DNA of 64,000 bases from contig JAPPJY010000063.1 of NCBI GenBank assembly GCA_028874335.1, positions 54,556 through 118,555 on the forward strand, given 5' to 3'. Positions 26,795-36,205 of the stretch are shown here, piece after piece. The notes under the pieces are model-generated. The model saw nothing but the letters and a program-made list of their open reading frames with translations. It did not search any database and was not told where the DNA came from. Each line of letters begins with the position of its first letter. The stretch's first letter is position 1. Origin of the DNA: Gemmatimonadota bacterium. GTDB taxonomy: Bacteria > Latescibacterota > UBA2968 > GCA-2709665. Position numbers and translations under genes: made by a program.

Positions 26795-27910
26795 GTGAGA
26801 ATCTGCATTGACGCGCGCGAGATCCGGAACGTGGAAACCGGCGTCGGTCGGTACGCGTTCAGCCTGGTCCGGGAGATCGCCCGGCTGGACCGGCACAACG
26901 AATATCTGTTGCTCCGGCGGGCAACCTACCCGCGTCCGATTGTGTTTCAGCCCAATTTTACGGACATCGCGGTTCCTTTCGGTATCTCAACGGTTCGAAA
27001 TCTCCTCGGGGGGGCCAGGGTTGTGAACCCGCTCCGGGCCGACATCTATCATTGTCTCTTTCATCTTCTTCCCCTCGGCGTCCGCGCCAGGCGGATCGTC
27101 CTTACCCTGCATGACCTGATCTGGATCAACTATCCTGATATTGCCTATGAAGCGCGCTGGCGAGGCTGGATGGCGCGCCGATTCGCGGGTCCATGGATCG
27201 GCAGTTCCGTAAGAAAGGCACATCATGTGATCACGGTGTCGGAAACGACCCGGCGGGACGCGCTCGCGCGATATCCGGGGCCGCCTTCCAGATTCACGGT
27301 CATCCATCACGGAAGCGACGGAACCTGCGCGGACAACGGCGATTCCTGCGAGCTCCCTGAAGTCTGCCGGGGCCGGCGGTTCATCTTCTCCCTGGGCAAT
27401 ACAAAACCGTACAAGAACATCCGACGTCTGATCGAGGCCTTCGGCCGGGTCTCGAAACAATGTCCCGACCTGTCCCTGCTGATCAGCGGACGGGGCGACG
27501 GATACGCTACCCTGGCCGAACTCACCCGGAACCTGGGGATCGCTCGAAACGTCATATTTACCGAGCAACTGAGCGATGGCCAGGTTCGCGCCTGCTTCGA
27601 GGAAGCCGTATTCTTCGCGTTTCCGTCGATTGCCGAGGGTTTCGGGCTGCCCGTCATCGAGGCAATGGCGAGCGGTTGCCCCGTATTGACGTCCAATGCG
27701 TCGTCGCTTTCGGAAATCTCCGGAGACGCGGCCGTTCTCGTCGACCCGATGGACGTCGGGTCAATCGCCGACGGCATGACGCGACTGATTCGAGATGAGG
27801 CATTGAGGGAGCGGCTAGCGGCCAGTGGACGACGCCGGGCCGCGGGTTTCAGCTGGCAGGACTGCGCGCGAAAGACGATCGGGGTCTACAATGAGATTTC
27901 GTCGGTGTAA
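26795..27910 (+). CDS. Family 4 glycosyltransferase
   Basis: 371 residues. The GT-B fold starts MRICIDAREIRNVETGVGRY, with FSLGNTKPYKNIRRLIEAF for the second Rossmann domain and EGFGLPVIEAMASGCPV for the nucleotide-sugar EX7E-type site. It likely adds mannose or a related hexose to a surface glycan. Start is GTG 26795 with GGGAGG five bases upstream; that ribosome-binding site lies just outside the right end of the family 2 element. gmd (GDP-mannose dehydratase) 3.4 kb away may supply the donor pathway. Confidence 0.88.
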   Translation: MRICIDAREIRNVETGVGRYAFSLVREIARLDRHNEYLLLRRATYPRPIVFQPNFTDIAVPFGISTVRNLLGGARVVNPLRADIYHCLFHLLPLGVRARRIVLTLHDLIWINYPDIAYEARWRGWMARRFAGPWIGSSVRKAHHVITVSETTRRDALARYPGPPSRFTVIHHGSDGTCADNGDSCELPEVCRGRRFIFSLGNTKPYKNIRRLIEAFGRVSKQCPDLSLLISGRGDGYATLAELTRNLGIARNVIFTEQLSDGQVRACFEEAVFFAFPSIAEGFGLPVIEAMASGCPVLTSNASSLSEISGDAAVLVDPMDVGSIADGMTRLIRDEALRERLAASGRRRAAGFSWQDCARKTIGVYNEISSV

Positions 27911-27934
27911 TCCATCGGTTGAGTACGTATCGAA

Positions 27935-28753
27935 ATGCTGAACGTCCGGCGGACATGTTGGATTGCCTGCTTCACACTCACCTGGTGCGCCGGCGTCGTC
28001 TGCGCAATTGAAAAGGCGGGCGGCGGCGGGTTGCGGGTCGATATGGGCTCATGGCTGCAAAGAGACTGGGCCGAATGCGATTCAAGGACGAAGTTTCAGT
28101 ACTCGAACAACGCGGTGCGATTCGTCAGCGAGGGGTCGGCCGCGCTTCTCTGGCAGATACCGACGCGGTCAGGCCGACCGATGGCGCTGGATCCGGACCG
28201 GTATCCGTGGATCGGTGAGTGCAAGCGCCCGCCGAGAGAATTCGGAAGCATCATCAGAAAGCAGGGGTACGACACGCTGATCGACGTGGCGGAGAACCCC
28301 TATCTGACCTGGCGGTGGAAGGTGGATTATTCGACGATCGGCCGCCAACGGTTGGAGAAGAGTGGCAAGCTCAACAAGCGGGACGACGACTTCAATGCGA
28401 AATTGGGCATTGCGATCCTGGAGAAGGGCACCAACAAGATCCGTGAGATCGCGTACGTCTGGTCCAACACGCTGCCGGAGTCGCTGATGTTCAAGACCGA
28501 AACCACCATTATTCCGTTTGTCTGGAAGCTCTCGTGGCGGCGGATCGTCGTGGAAAGCGGGCGGGCGCGGATGAAGCAGTGGGTGCCGGAAGTGCGGAAC
28601 CTCTACGAAGACTACAAACGGGGGTACCCGGGGGAGGAGCCGGGCAAGATTCTACGGGTCTATCTGATGACGGACACCGACAATACGAACAGCCGGGCTT
28701 CCACCTGGTATGCCGATATCCGGTTCCACAGGGAAGCTCCGGGCGTTCCGTAG
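27935..28753 (+). CDS. DUF3047 secreted/periplasmic protein
   Basis: 272 residues with an N-terminal signal-like segment (MLNVRRTCWIACFTLTWCAG, cleavage near VVCA). The rest has DUF3047 features: YLTWRWKVD, a KRDDDFNAKLGI stretch, IAYVWSNTLPES, VVESG, NLYEDYKRGYPGEEP, and the end motif YLMTDTDNTNSRASTWYADI. The fold is probably a beta-sandwich; function unknown. It follows the GT4 gene by 24 bp and ends before a strong terminator, closing the glycan operon. Confidence 0.82.
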   Translation: MLNVRRTCWIACFTLTWCAGVVCAIEKAGGGGLRVDMGSWLQRDWAECDSRTKFQYSNNAVRFVSEGSAALLWQIPTRSGRPMALDPDRYPWIGECKRPPREFGSIIRKQGYDTLIDVAENPYLTWRWKVDYSTIGRQRLEKSGKLNKRDDDFNAKLGIAILEKGTNKIREIAYVWSNTLPESLMFKTETTIIPFVWKLSWRRIVVESGRARMKQWVPEVRNLYEDYKRGYPGEEPGKILRVYLMTDTDNTNSRASTWYADIRFHREAPGVP

Positions 28754-28791
28754 CGCGGTTAGATTGCCGGAAACGGATTTGGATCCATTGA

Positions 28792-28828
28792 AGCGGAGCG
28801 TTTGAAATCGACGCTCCGCTGTTTTTTT
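28792..28828. terminator. Rho-independent terminator closing the glycan operon
   Basis: AGCGGAGCG / CGCTCCGCT with an 11-base loop, then GTTTTTTT on the plus strand. The T-run overlaps the stop codon (TAA, 28827-28829) of the convergent acetyltransferase-like gene. Confidence 0.85.
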
Positions 28829-30110
28829 ATTCCCGTACGAAACGCGGATTGCCGAATCCGTCGTTGATGACATGGCTTCGGGCGGGTATTTCCGCCTTGT
28901 CGGGTATGATCAGATCGAGCTCCGTGCTGTTTTCGATCACGGTCCCGTCGCCCACGCGGACCCCCTTGCCCAGACGGATGATACCCGGCCTTCTGTCTCC
29001 GCTCAAGACGGTACCGACCACAACAGACGAGGCGATTCGGCAATCCGTGTCGGTCTGCACATAGCCGTACACCTGGGTATTCGGCCCGACGGTCGAATGG
29101 TTGCCGATTCTGACCGGCCCCAGCAGGGTGGCGTCTGTCCCGATCTGAACGTGATCCCCGATTTCAGGATGCCGATGCCTGACTCTGCCGCTGAGGCCAC
29201 CCATCGTGCAGGGATAGATGTAACAGCCCGAGCCGATGACGCCGGTCTGGCCGGTTGTCAGGCCCCGGTGTGGATGATCCAGGAAGTTGGCGTCCCCGAT
29301 CACGGTTTCGGGGTGCAGGTCGGCCTGATAGTACCGGCCGCCGAGTTCCGAAATTGCGCGCGGCAACAGGGGGACCGGTATCCGTTCGACGTCCGCAAGA
29401 CCTTCCGCGGCGCCGGAAACGGTAAGTGCATGGGCGACGTCATGATAGAATAGCACGCGCCAGCCGGGGTAGGTGCTGATCACCAGCTGCATGAGATAGT
29501 CGAATGCAAAGTCCAGATTCTGGGTCTTCAGAAAATCCCGATAGGGTTTGAAGTCACGGGCATCTATCGCGCCGTCCAGCACAGGACCGTGGTCCAGGTC
29601 CGCCAGCTTCCCCATACGGCTCCGGTGTCTGCCCATGATATAGGCGTCCCATACCGCCGGATCCTTCAACGATGCGAACCGGTTCCACAACGCGCGACTC
29701 TTGAGGTGGGGCAGGTCCGCCAGGAGCGAGAACGTGGCATCCAGGGCCGGGGTTTCGATATCTCTGCCGTTGCCTTCCGCTGCCAGGAACGACTGCGCGA
29801 TCATCGCATAGATCTGGTCCGCGATCTCTCCGATTGCTTCCTCGAGGCTGTCCGACGGCCCCGCCGCCTGGACGTTATGGGAGCCGGGCGCGACGCATTC
29901 GAGCAGATTGCCCAGAACGGTTTCGAGGATGTCGCGGTTGACAAAACCCCGCCCCGAGGGGCGCGATAGCAGCACCCTGCTGATGGAATCGATACGGATG
30001 ACCTCCCGCTCCTCCGACGAATATATCGGGTACAGCCGCTCCAGCACCTGATTCAGCAGCGGGTTCCTGCGTTTTTCGTATGACGCATCAAATAGCGTTC
30101 TGTCACCCAT
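28827..30110 (-). CDS. Serine acetyltransferase-like protein (CysE superfamily, long N-terminus)
   Basis: 427 residues. The C-terminal half is a left-handed beta-helix of hexapeptide repeats (IGDHVQIGTDATLLGPVRIG, TVGPNTQVYG). CysE-type catalytic histidines are visible in FLDHPHRG and VRHRHPEIGD. The first 200 residues are helical and longer than in enteric CysE; other members with this long N-terminal region exist. The product could be O-acetylserine or an acetylated sugar; the glycan neighbours allow either. Start MGDRTLFDASYEK gives a natural N-terminus with AAGGAG 13 bases upstream. Confidence 0.75.
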   Translation of the reverse strand: MGDRTLFDASYEKRRNPLLNQVLERLYPIYSSEEREVIRIDSISRVLLSRPSGRGFVNRDILETVLGNLLECVAPGSHNVQAAGPSDSLEEAIGEIADQIYAMIAQSFLAAEGNGRDIETPALDATFSLLADLPHLKSRALWNRFASLKDPAVWDAYIMGRHRSRMGKLADLDHGPVLDGAIDARDFKPYRDFLKTQNLDFAFDYLMQLVISTYPGWRVLFYHDVAHALTVSGAAEGLADVERIPVPLLPRAISELGGRYYQADLHPETVIGDANFLDHPHRGLTTGQTGVIGSGCYIYPCTMGGLSGRVRHRHPEIGDHVQIGTDATLLGPVRIGNHSTVGPNTQVYGYVQTDTDCRIASSVVVGTVLSGDRRPGIIRLGKGVRVGDGTVIENSTELDLIIPDKAEIPARSHVINDGFGNPRFVRE

Positions 30111-30218
30111 GGATCTGACCGAACTCCTTTGATTGACCTTCGTTTCTACCGGATGATCTGTTTCCCGGGCGCCGGAAACGCGAGTCTGCAGACCCTGCGG
30201 ATCCACGTCGATCGACAT

Positions 30219-31292
30219 TCAAAGCGCCGCGGACGCCTCGCGCTCTGCCAGACGTCGGTCGGCGTCGACCATTTCCCGGACGAGTTCTTCGAAACGGATC
30301 TGCGGGCGCCAGCCGAGTTTTCTATACGCCTTGGATGCATCGCCCAGGAGCGATTGCGCTTCGGTCGGCCGGAAGTATCGCGGGTCGATGCGCACAACCG
30401 CGCTTCCCGTTGCCATATCGATCGCGACTTCGTCGGCGCCCGTCCCGCGCCATTCCAGCTCCAGCCCCAGGAATTCAGCCGCAAGGTTAACAAATGCGCG
30501 AACAGAATGCTGTTGCCCCGATGCGATAACGTAATCGTCAGGCGCGGTCTGCTGCAGCATCAGCCATTGGGCGCGAACGTAGTCCCGGGCGTGGCCCCAG
30601 TCTCTCATCGCGTCCAGATTACCGAGGTACACGCATTCGTCCAATCCGAGCGCCACGCGCGCGAGTCGCCGGGTGATCTTCCGGGTCACGAACGTCTCCC
30701 CGCGGACGGGGGATTCGTGATTGAACAGGATGCCGTTGCAGGCGAATATCTCATATGCCTCGCGGTAATTCACCGTAATCCAGTACGCGTATACCTTGGC
30801 TGCGGCATAGGGCGAGCGGGGATAGAACCGCGTGGATTCCCTCTGGGGCGTCTCGGCTGCCTTGCCGAACATTTCCGAACTGGACGCCTGGTAGAAACGG
30901 GTTCGATCCGCCAGACCGCAGATGCGGATGGCTTCGAGCAGATGGAGCGCCCCCAATGCGGCCACCTTCGCCGTGTACTCCGGGGTCTCGAAGGAAACCG
31001 CAACGTGGCTCTGCGCACCCAGATTGTAGATCTCGTCGGGTCGCACCTCCTGTACGACTCGAATCAGATTCGCCGTATCCGTGAGATCGCCGTAGTGCAG
31101 GACCATCCGACGGCCGGGTTCCTGGGGGCCGGCGAACAGGTGATCGATCCTTTCGGTGTTGAACAGGGACGCCCTCCGGATGATGCCATGGACCAGGTAG
31201 CCTTTTTCAATCAGGAATTCAGCAAGATAGGAGCCGTCCTGGCCGGTGATTCCGGTAATCAGAGCGGTTTTTTCGGGGTTTTCAGGCCGCAT
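30219..31292 (-). CDS. gmd: GDP-mannose 4,6-dehydratase
   Basis: 357 residues, the normal size. NADP-binding [19 protein letters not shown], the HYGDLTD segment, [10 protein letters not shown], catalytic SPYAAAK (Tyr-x3-Lys) and [18 protein letters not shown] are all present. It makes GDP-4-keto-6-deoxymannose, precursor of GDP-fucose or GDP-rhamnose. No fcl/wcaG or rmd is in the window. The start [14 protein letters not shown] has GAGG five bases upstream. It lies upstream of the acetyltransferase-like gene on the same strand (108-bp gap). Confidence 0.93.
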   Translation of the reverse strand: MRPENPEKTALITGITGQDGSYLAEFLIEKGYLVHGIIRRASLFNTERIDHLFAGPQEPGRRMVLHYGDLTDTANLIRVVQEVRPDEIYNLGAQSHVAVSFETPEYTAKVAALGALHLLEAIRICGLADRTRFYQASSSEMFGKAAETPQRESTRFYPRSPYAAAKVYAYWITVNYREAYEIFACNGILFNHESPVRGETFVTRKITRRLARVALGLDECVYLGNLDAMRDWGHARDYVRAQWLMLQQTAPDDYVIASGQQHSVRAFVNLAAEFLGLELEWRGTGADEVAIDMATGSAVVRIDPRYFRPTEAQSLLGDASKAYRKLGWRPQIRFEELVREMVDADRRLAEREASAAL

Positions 31293-31380
31293 GCGAACCT
31301 CGTTGCGACAGGGTCTCGAGACGCGCCAGGCACGTTGGATTCCGGTTGTTCTTTTCGTCCATGCCGGGATGTCCGGAATT

Positions 31381-31395
31381 GGCGCAAATTGCGCC
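31381..31395. promoter_or_regulatory. Palindrome in the gmd/nucleoside transporter divergent region
   Basis: GGCGCAA-A-TTGCGCC, a perfect 7-bp inverted repeat, 89 bp upstream of gmd. It could be an operator; nothing confirms that. The 337-bp region 31293-31629 otherwise holds only the promoter at 31513. Confidence 0.3.
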
Positions 31396-31512
31396 GGCGA
31401 ACGCAGTTGCATCGACCGGGCCTTACAACGACGGCAGATTCAACAATAGGGTTTTCGTTCATTCTTGTCAAGAGGTACCAGGCCGTACGACGGCTTCTGG
31501 GCGGGAAATCGC

Positions 31513-31541
31513 TTGACGATTCATACGATTTCGCCTATTTT
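31513..31541 (+). promoter_or_regulatory. Candidate promoter for the nucleoside transporter
   Basis: TTGACG (5 of 6), 17 bases, TATTTT (4 of 6), about 89 bp upstream of the TTG start. Confidence 0.5.
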
Positions 31542-31629
31542 TCGCGCCGTTCTCGAACGTGGCGCAATAGCTCGTTATCGTTGACGTTACCCACCTTGGC
31601 GCCCGCGTTTCACAAAGAGGAGTCCGGAC

Positions 31630-32886
31630 TTGACGGTGCTTCACAGCGCCATCGGATATGTCGTCCTTCTGGCCGTTGCCTGGTGCCTGGGCCGGCGCAC
31701 GAGGCGAATTCCATGGAAGACCATCGCGGTTGCCAGCGGCCTGCAGCTGCTGCTGACCGGCATCCTCGTCAGGAGCGGGCTGCGGCATTATGTCTTCGGC
31801 GTGGTTGGCGCTCTCACCGACATGCTTCGCACGACCGCCCTGAAGGCCAACGAGTCGCTGCTCTTCTCCGGATTGTCCAATCCCGAATTCACAAGCAGAT
31901 ACGGGCCCGTCGTCGCCCTCGAAATCGCGGCGATACTGATCTTTGTGGCGGCGGTTTCCAGGATGCTCTATCACTACAGGATCCTGCCCTGGGTGATCGG
32001 TCGGCTGAGTGCGTTTATGCAGAAGTCCCTCGGGCTCAGTTCGGCGGAAAGCGTCGGGTCCGCCGGCAACGTCATTCTTGGTATGACGGAGTCCCCGTTG
32101 TTGATCAGGCCGTACGTGAGCCGAATGACCCAGAGCGAGCTGTTCTGTCTGATGACCGTGGGTATGGCCACGATCGCCGGCACGGTTATGGTGATCTATG
32201 CGACGATGCTGGGCGACGTCAATCCGGATATCGCCGGCCACCTCTTTACGGCTTCATTGATCAGCGCGCCCGCGGCGATAGCCGTGTCCAAACTGATGAT
32301 CCCGGAGACCGGCGATCCCGTCACCTCACGGAGCCAGGTGGAACTTCCCCGGGAAGATACGCTGAACGGCCTTGACGCTGCGGCTCGCGGCGCGGCCGAG
32401 GGCATGCATCTTGTCATCAACATCCTCGCGATGCTCGTCGCCTTCATCGGCCTTGTCGCCCTGGCCAACCTGGTCATCGGAAAGATTGACGTCATGGTCA
32501 ATGCTGGTCCCAGCGGTTGGAGTCTCCAGGCGGCCGCCGGCGAAATTTTCCGTCCGTTCGTCTGGCTGATGGGGATTTCATGGTCGGAAGCCCGAACCGT
32601 TGGGGAACTCATGGGGATGAAGACGATCCTGAATGAGTTCGTGGCCTATCTTGACCTGGCTCGACTGATGAATGGACAAGAACCGCTCAATCAGCGGGCT
32701 TTCGTGATTACGGCGTACGCGCTTTGCGGGTTTGCCAACTTCGGATCCGTGGCCATCATGATCGGCGGCATCGGGGGGATCGCCCCGGACAGGCGCGGCG
32801 ACCTGGCGCGGCTGGGCCTTCGATCGCTTGTTGGCGGAACGCTCGCGACCATGCTCACCGGCTGTATGATCGGCCTGTATCTGTAA
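31630..32886 (+). CDS. Concentrative nucleoside transporter (CNT/NupC family)
   Basis: 418 residues and about ten hydrophobic helices. The CNT signature is clear: SAGNVILGMTESPLLIRPYV, with the family's Asn-x4-Gly-x-Thr-Glu-x-Pro-Leu pattern. GFANFGSVAIMIGGIGGI near the end is also typical. It imports nucleosides using a Na+ or H+ gradient. TTG 31630 is preferred because AGAGGAG sits eight bases upstream. No nucleoside-catabolic gene lies alongside. Confidence 0.9.
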   Translation: MTVLHSAIGYVVLLAVAWCLGRRTRRIPWKTIAVASGLQLLLTGILVRSGLRHYVFGVVGALTDMLRTTALKANESLLFSGLSNPEFTSRYGPVVALEIAAILIFVAAVSRMLYHYRILPWVIGRLSAFMQKSLGLSSAESVGSAGNVILGMTESPLLIRPYVSRMTQSELFCLMTVGMATIAGTVMVIYATMLGDVNPDIAGHLFTASLISAPAAIAVSKLMIPETGDPVTSRSQVELPREDTLNGLDAAARGAAEGMHLVINILAMLVAFIGLVALANLVIGKIDVMVNAGPSGWSLQAAAGEIFRPFVWLMGISWSEARTVGELMGMKTILNEFVAYLDLARLMNGQEPLNQRAFVITAYALCGFANFGSVAIMIGGIGGIAPDRRGDLARLGLRSLVGGTLATMLTGCMIGLYL

Positions 32887-33033
32887 AGCTTCGCAAACGG
32901 CTTCAAACCGGTATACACAATCCGGCGATGCCGAGCGCTCGATCCCGTCGCTTCCGCATTTGGATTTTGTACGCGGAAGTCATCGATTCACAGTGTGGCG
33001 CGCAGCCTGCCGCACGTCTCAAAGGAGGCGGCC

Positions 33034-33456
33034 TTGCAACTGAATACCTATTTGACCTTCGAAAACCAGTGTCGGGAGGCATTTGAGTTCTACCGCTCCG
33101 TGTTCGGCGGAGACTTCCTCTTCGTCCAGACCTTTGGCGACGGACCTCCCGATCTGCAGGTGCCGGAGGACGAACGCGACCGAATCATGCACGTGTCGCT
33201 GCCGATCGGCGACAGCGTGCTCATGGGAAGCGATCATGCCTCGACATTCGGACCCTCGCCGCAGGTAGGCAGCAATTTTTCCATAACGGTCAGCCCCGAC
33301 AACAAGGCGGACGCCGACCGGCTGCTTTCCGGGCTTTCGGAGGGCGGCAATCTGGTGATGCCGATGCAGGATATGTTCTGGGGGGCCTATTTCGGGATGT
33401 GCGTCGACAAGTTCGGCATCAGGTGGCAAATCAACTTTGAGAATCCCGAAGACTGA
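33034..33456 (+). CDS. VOC family protein (PhnB/glyoxalase-like)
   Basis: 140 residues, typical of PhnB-like VOC proteins. It has LNTYLTFENQCREAFEFYRSVFGG, RIMHVSLPIGDSVLMGSD, FSITVSPDNKADADRLL and the C-terminal WGAYFGMCVDKFGIRWQIN. These are metal-binding or antibiotic-binding folds; substrate unknown. TTG 33034 is chosen because AAAGGAGG lies six bases upstream and gives the standard N-terminus. Confidence 0.85.
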   Translation: MQLNTYLTFENQCREAFEFYRSVFGGDFLFVQTFGDGPPDLQVPEDERDRIMHVSLPIGDSVLMGSDHASTFGPSPQVGSNFSITVSPDNKADADRLLSGLSEGGNLVMPMQDMFWGAYFGMCVDKFGIRWQINFENPED

Positions 33457-33530
33457 GTCCCGGAACGCTCCGGAATTGCGGCGGCGATCGCCGGGGAAAT
33501 GGCGAGGATTCTCTGTCACGCGGGGAAACG

Positions 33531-34223
33531 ATGACCCTGAACGAAACACTCTCAACGCTTGAAGCGCTGGGAACTGCGCAGAACCGCAAGGTCTATGCGC
33601 GCCATGGCGTCAATTCGCCGATGTACGGCGTCAGCTATGCCCACCTGAACAGGATGGTTCGGAAGATAAGATGCGACCAGCATCTGGCGGATACGTTGTG
33701 GACGACTGGCAACCACGACGCCCGCGTACTGGCCACGCGGGTCGCCGACCCGACGGGGATGAACGCGGCTCAGCTGGATGCCTGGGCGCGCGACATCGAC
33801 AACTCGATTCTCGCCGGGGAACTGGGGGCGTTGGCGGGCGTCTCGAAGACCGGTTTGACGCGCTTCAGAAAATGGACGTCGAGGCGGGGAGAGTGGGTCG
33901 CTACAGCGGGGTGGAATACGTTCACGGAGATGGTATTGAACGATCACGGGGATGTCGACGAGGCGCTTCTGGACACATGCCTCGAGCGAATCGAGATGCA
34001 AATCCACGGCCAGCCGAACCGCGTCCGCTACGCGATGAACAACGCGCTGATCGCTATAGGGACGTTTAGTGAGACCTATCGCGATCGGGCGATCGCGGCC
34101 GCGAATCGGATCGGCCCCGTCGAGGTGGACCACGGCGAAACGAACTGCAAGACGCCCGACGCGGCTTCGTACATCGCAAAATCGTTCGCCAGGAAAGAGA
34201 AGCAGAGGAAGAAGGGAAGATAG
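33531..34223 (+). CDS. DNA alkylation repair family protein (AlkD-like HEAT repeats)
   Basis: 230 residues, helical, with the family's features: a short N-terminal helix, HGVNSPMYGVSYAHLNRMVRKI, the LWTTGNHDARVLATRVAD repeat, the later RKWTSRRGEWVATAGW region, and a lysine/arginine-rich tail (ARKEKQRKKGR). AlkD enzymes remove bulky or cationic alkylpurines without base flipping. The tail and the match to the second, MutS-like HEAT clade leave its activity unproven. A strong terminator follows. Confidence 0.8.
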   Translation: MTLNETLSTLEALGTAQNRKVYARHGVNSPMYGVSYAHLNRMVRKIRCDQHLADTLWTTGNHDARVLATRVADPTGMNAAQLDAWARDIDNSILAGELGALAGVSKTGLTRFRKWTSRRGEWVATAGWNTFTEMVLNDHGDVDEALLDTCLERIEMQIHGQPNRVRYAMNNALIAIGTFSETYRDRAIAAANRIGPVEVDHGETNCKTPDAASYIAKSFARKEKQRKKGR

Positions 34224-34257
34224 CCATTCCTCCCTTCTCTCATCCAGGCATGCAGTC

Positions 34258-34288
34258 AGAAAGGCCGGGCTCCGAACCCGGCCTTTCT
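34258..34288. terminator. Terminator after the AlkD-like gene
   Basis: AGAAAGGCCGGG / CCCGGCCTTTCT, a perfect 12-bp stem with a 7-base loop, followed by TCTGTGTTT. Nearly symmetric, so it may work in both directions. Confidence 0.75.
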
Positions 34289-34295
34289 TCTGTGT

Positions 34296-34493
34296 TTAAC
34301 CTTGATTCCTCATTTTTCGAGGACGTTAATTCGCATATGTGTCAGTTAAAAAGGCGATTAGACTGCTGATTACCAGGATACACCAGGACACTGTACGTGA
34401 ACTGAAAAAATGTCCTTCATGACGACCATTTCGGCCTGTTTCGAAGGGTTTCGTCGCGGTGCCGCGTTGCGGTTTTTGCGGAATTGAGGTTAA
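34296..34493 (-). mobile_element. Family 1 MITE-like element, full copy
   Basis: 198 bp, inverted relative to the copy at 52018. Ends are TTAACCTTGATTCC and (inverted) TTAACCTCAATTCC. It is colinear with the 52018 copy over its whole length, including a conserved TCCTGGTGTATCCTGGTAAT core. Its right-hand terminal TTAA provides the stop codon of the VOC gene on the minus strand (34490-34492). No open reading frame. Confidence 0.85.
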
Positions 34494-34882
34494 CCGTCTT
34501 CGATCGGCTGGTGGAAATAGTAACAGAGTCCGTCCGGGGCGACGACGAAGAAGACCTGCAACTTCCGGCCGTCGTTCTCGTCGATGCGCCAGTTGCCGGT
34601 CCGGATTCCGTTCGCCTCCAACTCCCGCCTCGCTCTGTGGATATCGGACACCAGAATAGCCGCCCCTTCCTGTCCGGGGTCGCCGCCGTTGACGGCGAAT
34701 CCGATCCGGACGCCGTCCCGCTCGAGAACGACCGTGGGAACAGGATTGCTGTGACGCTCCACCTCGTTGAGTCCAAAAGCGTTACAGTACCAGGTTGAAG
34801 CCGTGTCGATATCTTCCACTGGAAGCGCAAGTACGTCGTCGGCATAGGGAAAAGCGGCTTCGAACAGCCTCGTTGAACCCAT
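34490..34882 (-). CDS. VOC family (glyoxalase-like) protein
   Basis: 130 residues. One VOC module: VLALPVEDIDTASTWYCNAFGL, VLERDGVRIGFAVNGG, ILVSDIHRARRELEANGI, and VFFVVAPDGLCYYFHQPIEDG at the end. Metal ligands or substrate cannot be assigned. ATG 34882 has AGGGAGATATAT upstream. The TAA stop lies inside the terminal repeat of the adjacent family 1 element, so the last residues may be set by the insertion. Confidence 0.78.
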   Translation of the reverse strand: MGSTRLFEAAFPYADDVLALPVEDIDTASTWYCNAFGLNEVERHSNPVPTVVLERDGVRIGFAVNGGDPGQEGAAILVSDIHRARRELEANGIRTGNWRIDENDGRKLQVFFVVAPDGLCYYFHQPIEDG

Positions 34883-34957
34883 ATATATCTCCCTTTCTCC
34901 CTCTTAGACAGCTTCTTGGGCAGGAAGTCTCGAAATAGCGGCGACCTCCACGTCGCC

Positions 34958-36205
34958 TCACCTTACCCCGTTCAACGCGTATTCGAAGATGTGGTAGTTC
35001 ATCAGTTGTTCCGACCCGGCGCGCGCCTGGTATTCCCTGTTCAGCGGGCGGTTGAGGATGAACGGCACTTCCCGCTCCGAGATGCCGCCGTGAGAGCGCA
35101 GGCGTTCCCCGTGCAGCCCCTCGAGATCGTGATCACCCGGGGTCATGCCGATACAGAACGCGCCGGAGGCAATCACCACGGCGTCGCCTTCGACGTCGAG
35201 CGGAAGACCGAAACGGCTCGCCGCGTCGGCCCCGGCCAGGACGGATTCAACCCCGTCGATCGATTCAATAAAGCGAATCGCGTCGAAGACGTTCAGGTCT
35301 TCGAAGCAGTATACCCGGACGAATCCCCCCAGGGCGCCATGATGGCCCACGAACGCGTCGGTAATCGGACAGATGACGCGCGTCTTTCCCGTACCGAAAC
35401 GCCTGTCCAGCAGGTCCTGAAGATAGATGATGTTGTACGCACCGTCCGCGGCGCATTTGTCTTTCATGCCGTGATCGGCCACCAGGGCCACGGTTGCACC
35501 GAGCCGGTCGAGTTTTGCGCATCGCCGGTCGATCGATTGAAAGAACTCCAGGGCGACCGGATGGTCAGGGGGGTACCTGTGCTGGACGTAATCCGTAAGC
35601 GACAGGTACGCCAGGCGCGGCCGGCTGCCCGCTTCCAGAAACCGGATGCCGGCGTCGAGTACGAACAGGGAAAGCGCGTCTGAATACATGCCGGGCAACG
35701 GTCGGCCGACCCAGCCGAGGGCGTCCTGAATTCCGTTCTCGAGGAGCGTGCAGCGGTCTGCGCATTGGGAAGAGAAACAGATGTTGCCGTTGCCCATGTC
35801 CATTCCCTTGCCGAGCTGCCGCCGGAGTTTGTCCTTCGCGGTGATGACGGCCGTTTCCACGCCGGCCCTGGAAAAGACGTCGAAAATCGTACGCGAACGC
35901 ATCATCGCGGGACCCGTCATGGGAACCGCTTCACCGGTATGCCGGTCCAGATAGAAGTTGCCGGAAACACCATGCACGGCGGGCGGAGCGCCTGTGGCGA
36001 TAGAGAGGTTGTTGGGATTCGTAAAGCTCGGAATGACGCAGTGCGCTGCCCCGGTGAAACCGGATTCCATGAATCGGGCGATGGCGGGAATCGCTCCGGC
36101 TTTCCGCGCGGCCTCAATGTACTCCGGATCGCCGCCGTCGACACAAATGACGGCGACCGGGGACTGCGGAATGCGATAGTTCACGCCGTTGAGTTCAATT
36201 TTCAT
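34958..36205 (-). CDS. phnA: Phosphonoacetate hydrolase (alkaline phosphatase superfamily)
   Basis: 415 residues, family length. It has VAVICVDGGDPEYI (first metal Asp), PSFTNPNNLSIATG with the nucleophile Thr, PPAVHGVSGNFYLD, VITAKDKLRRQLG, the YLSLTDYVQH metal site, VALVADHGMKDK, DAFVGHHGALGGF and LRSHGGISEREVPF. These are the conserved blocks of PhnA, which splits phosphonoacetate into acetate and phosphate with two zinc ions. The gene is last in a three-gene operon and overlaps the Gfo/Idh gene by four bases (ATGA). No phnW, phnY or C-P lyase genes are present. Confidence 0.87.
   Translation of the reverse strand: MKIELNGVNYRIPQSPVAVICVDGGDPEYIEAARKAGAIPAIARFMESGFTGAAHCVIPSFTNPNNLSIATGAPPAVHGVSGNFYLDRHTGEAVPMTGPAMMRSRTIFDVFSRAGVETAVITAKDKLRRQLGKGMDMGNGNICFSSQCADRCTLLENGIQDALGWVGRPLPGMYSDALSLFVLDAGIRFLEAGSRPRLAYLSLTDYVQHRYPPDHPVALEFFQSIDRRCAKLDRLGATVALVADHGMKDKCAADGAYNIIYLQDLLDRRFGTGKTRVICPITDAFVGHHGALGGFVRVYCFEDLNVFDAIRFIESIDGVESVLAGADAASRFGLPLDVEGDAVVIASGAFCIGMTPGDHDLEGLHGERLRSHGGISEREVPFILNRPLNREYQARAGSEQLMNYHIFEYALNGVR

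Noticed and set aside
30129..32375. 748-residue plus-strand open frame across gmd, the intergenic region and the nucleoside transporter
   Set aside because: It is antisense to gmd and out of frame with the transporter, with no protein features; it is a GC-rich shadow.
34900..34916. TTAGACAGCTTCTT, similar to the right end of family 2
   Set aside because: Only about 14 bases match with a one-base gap and no flanking similarity; could be chance or a tiny remnant.
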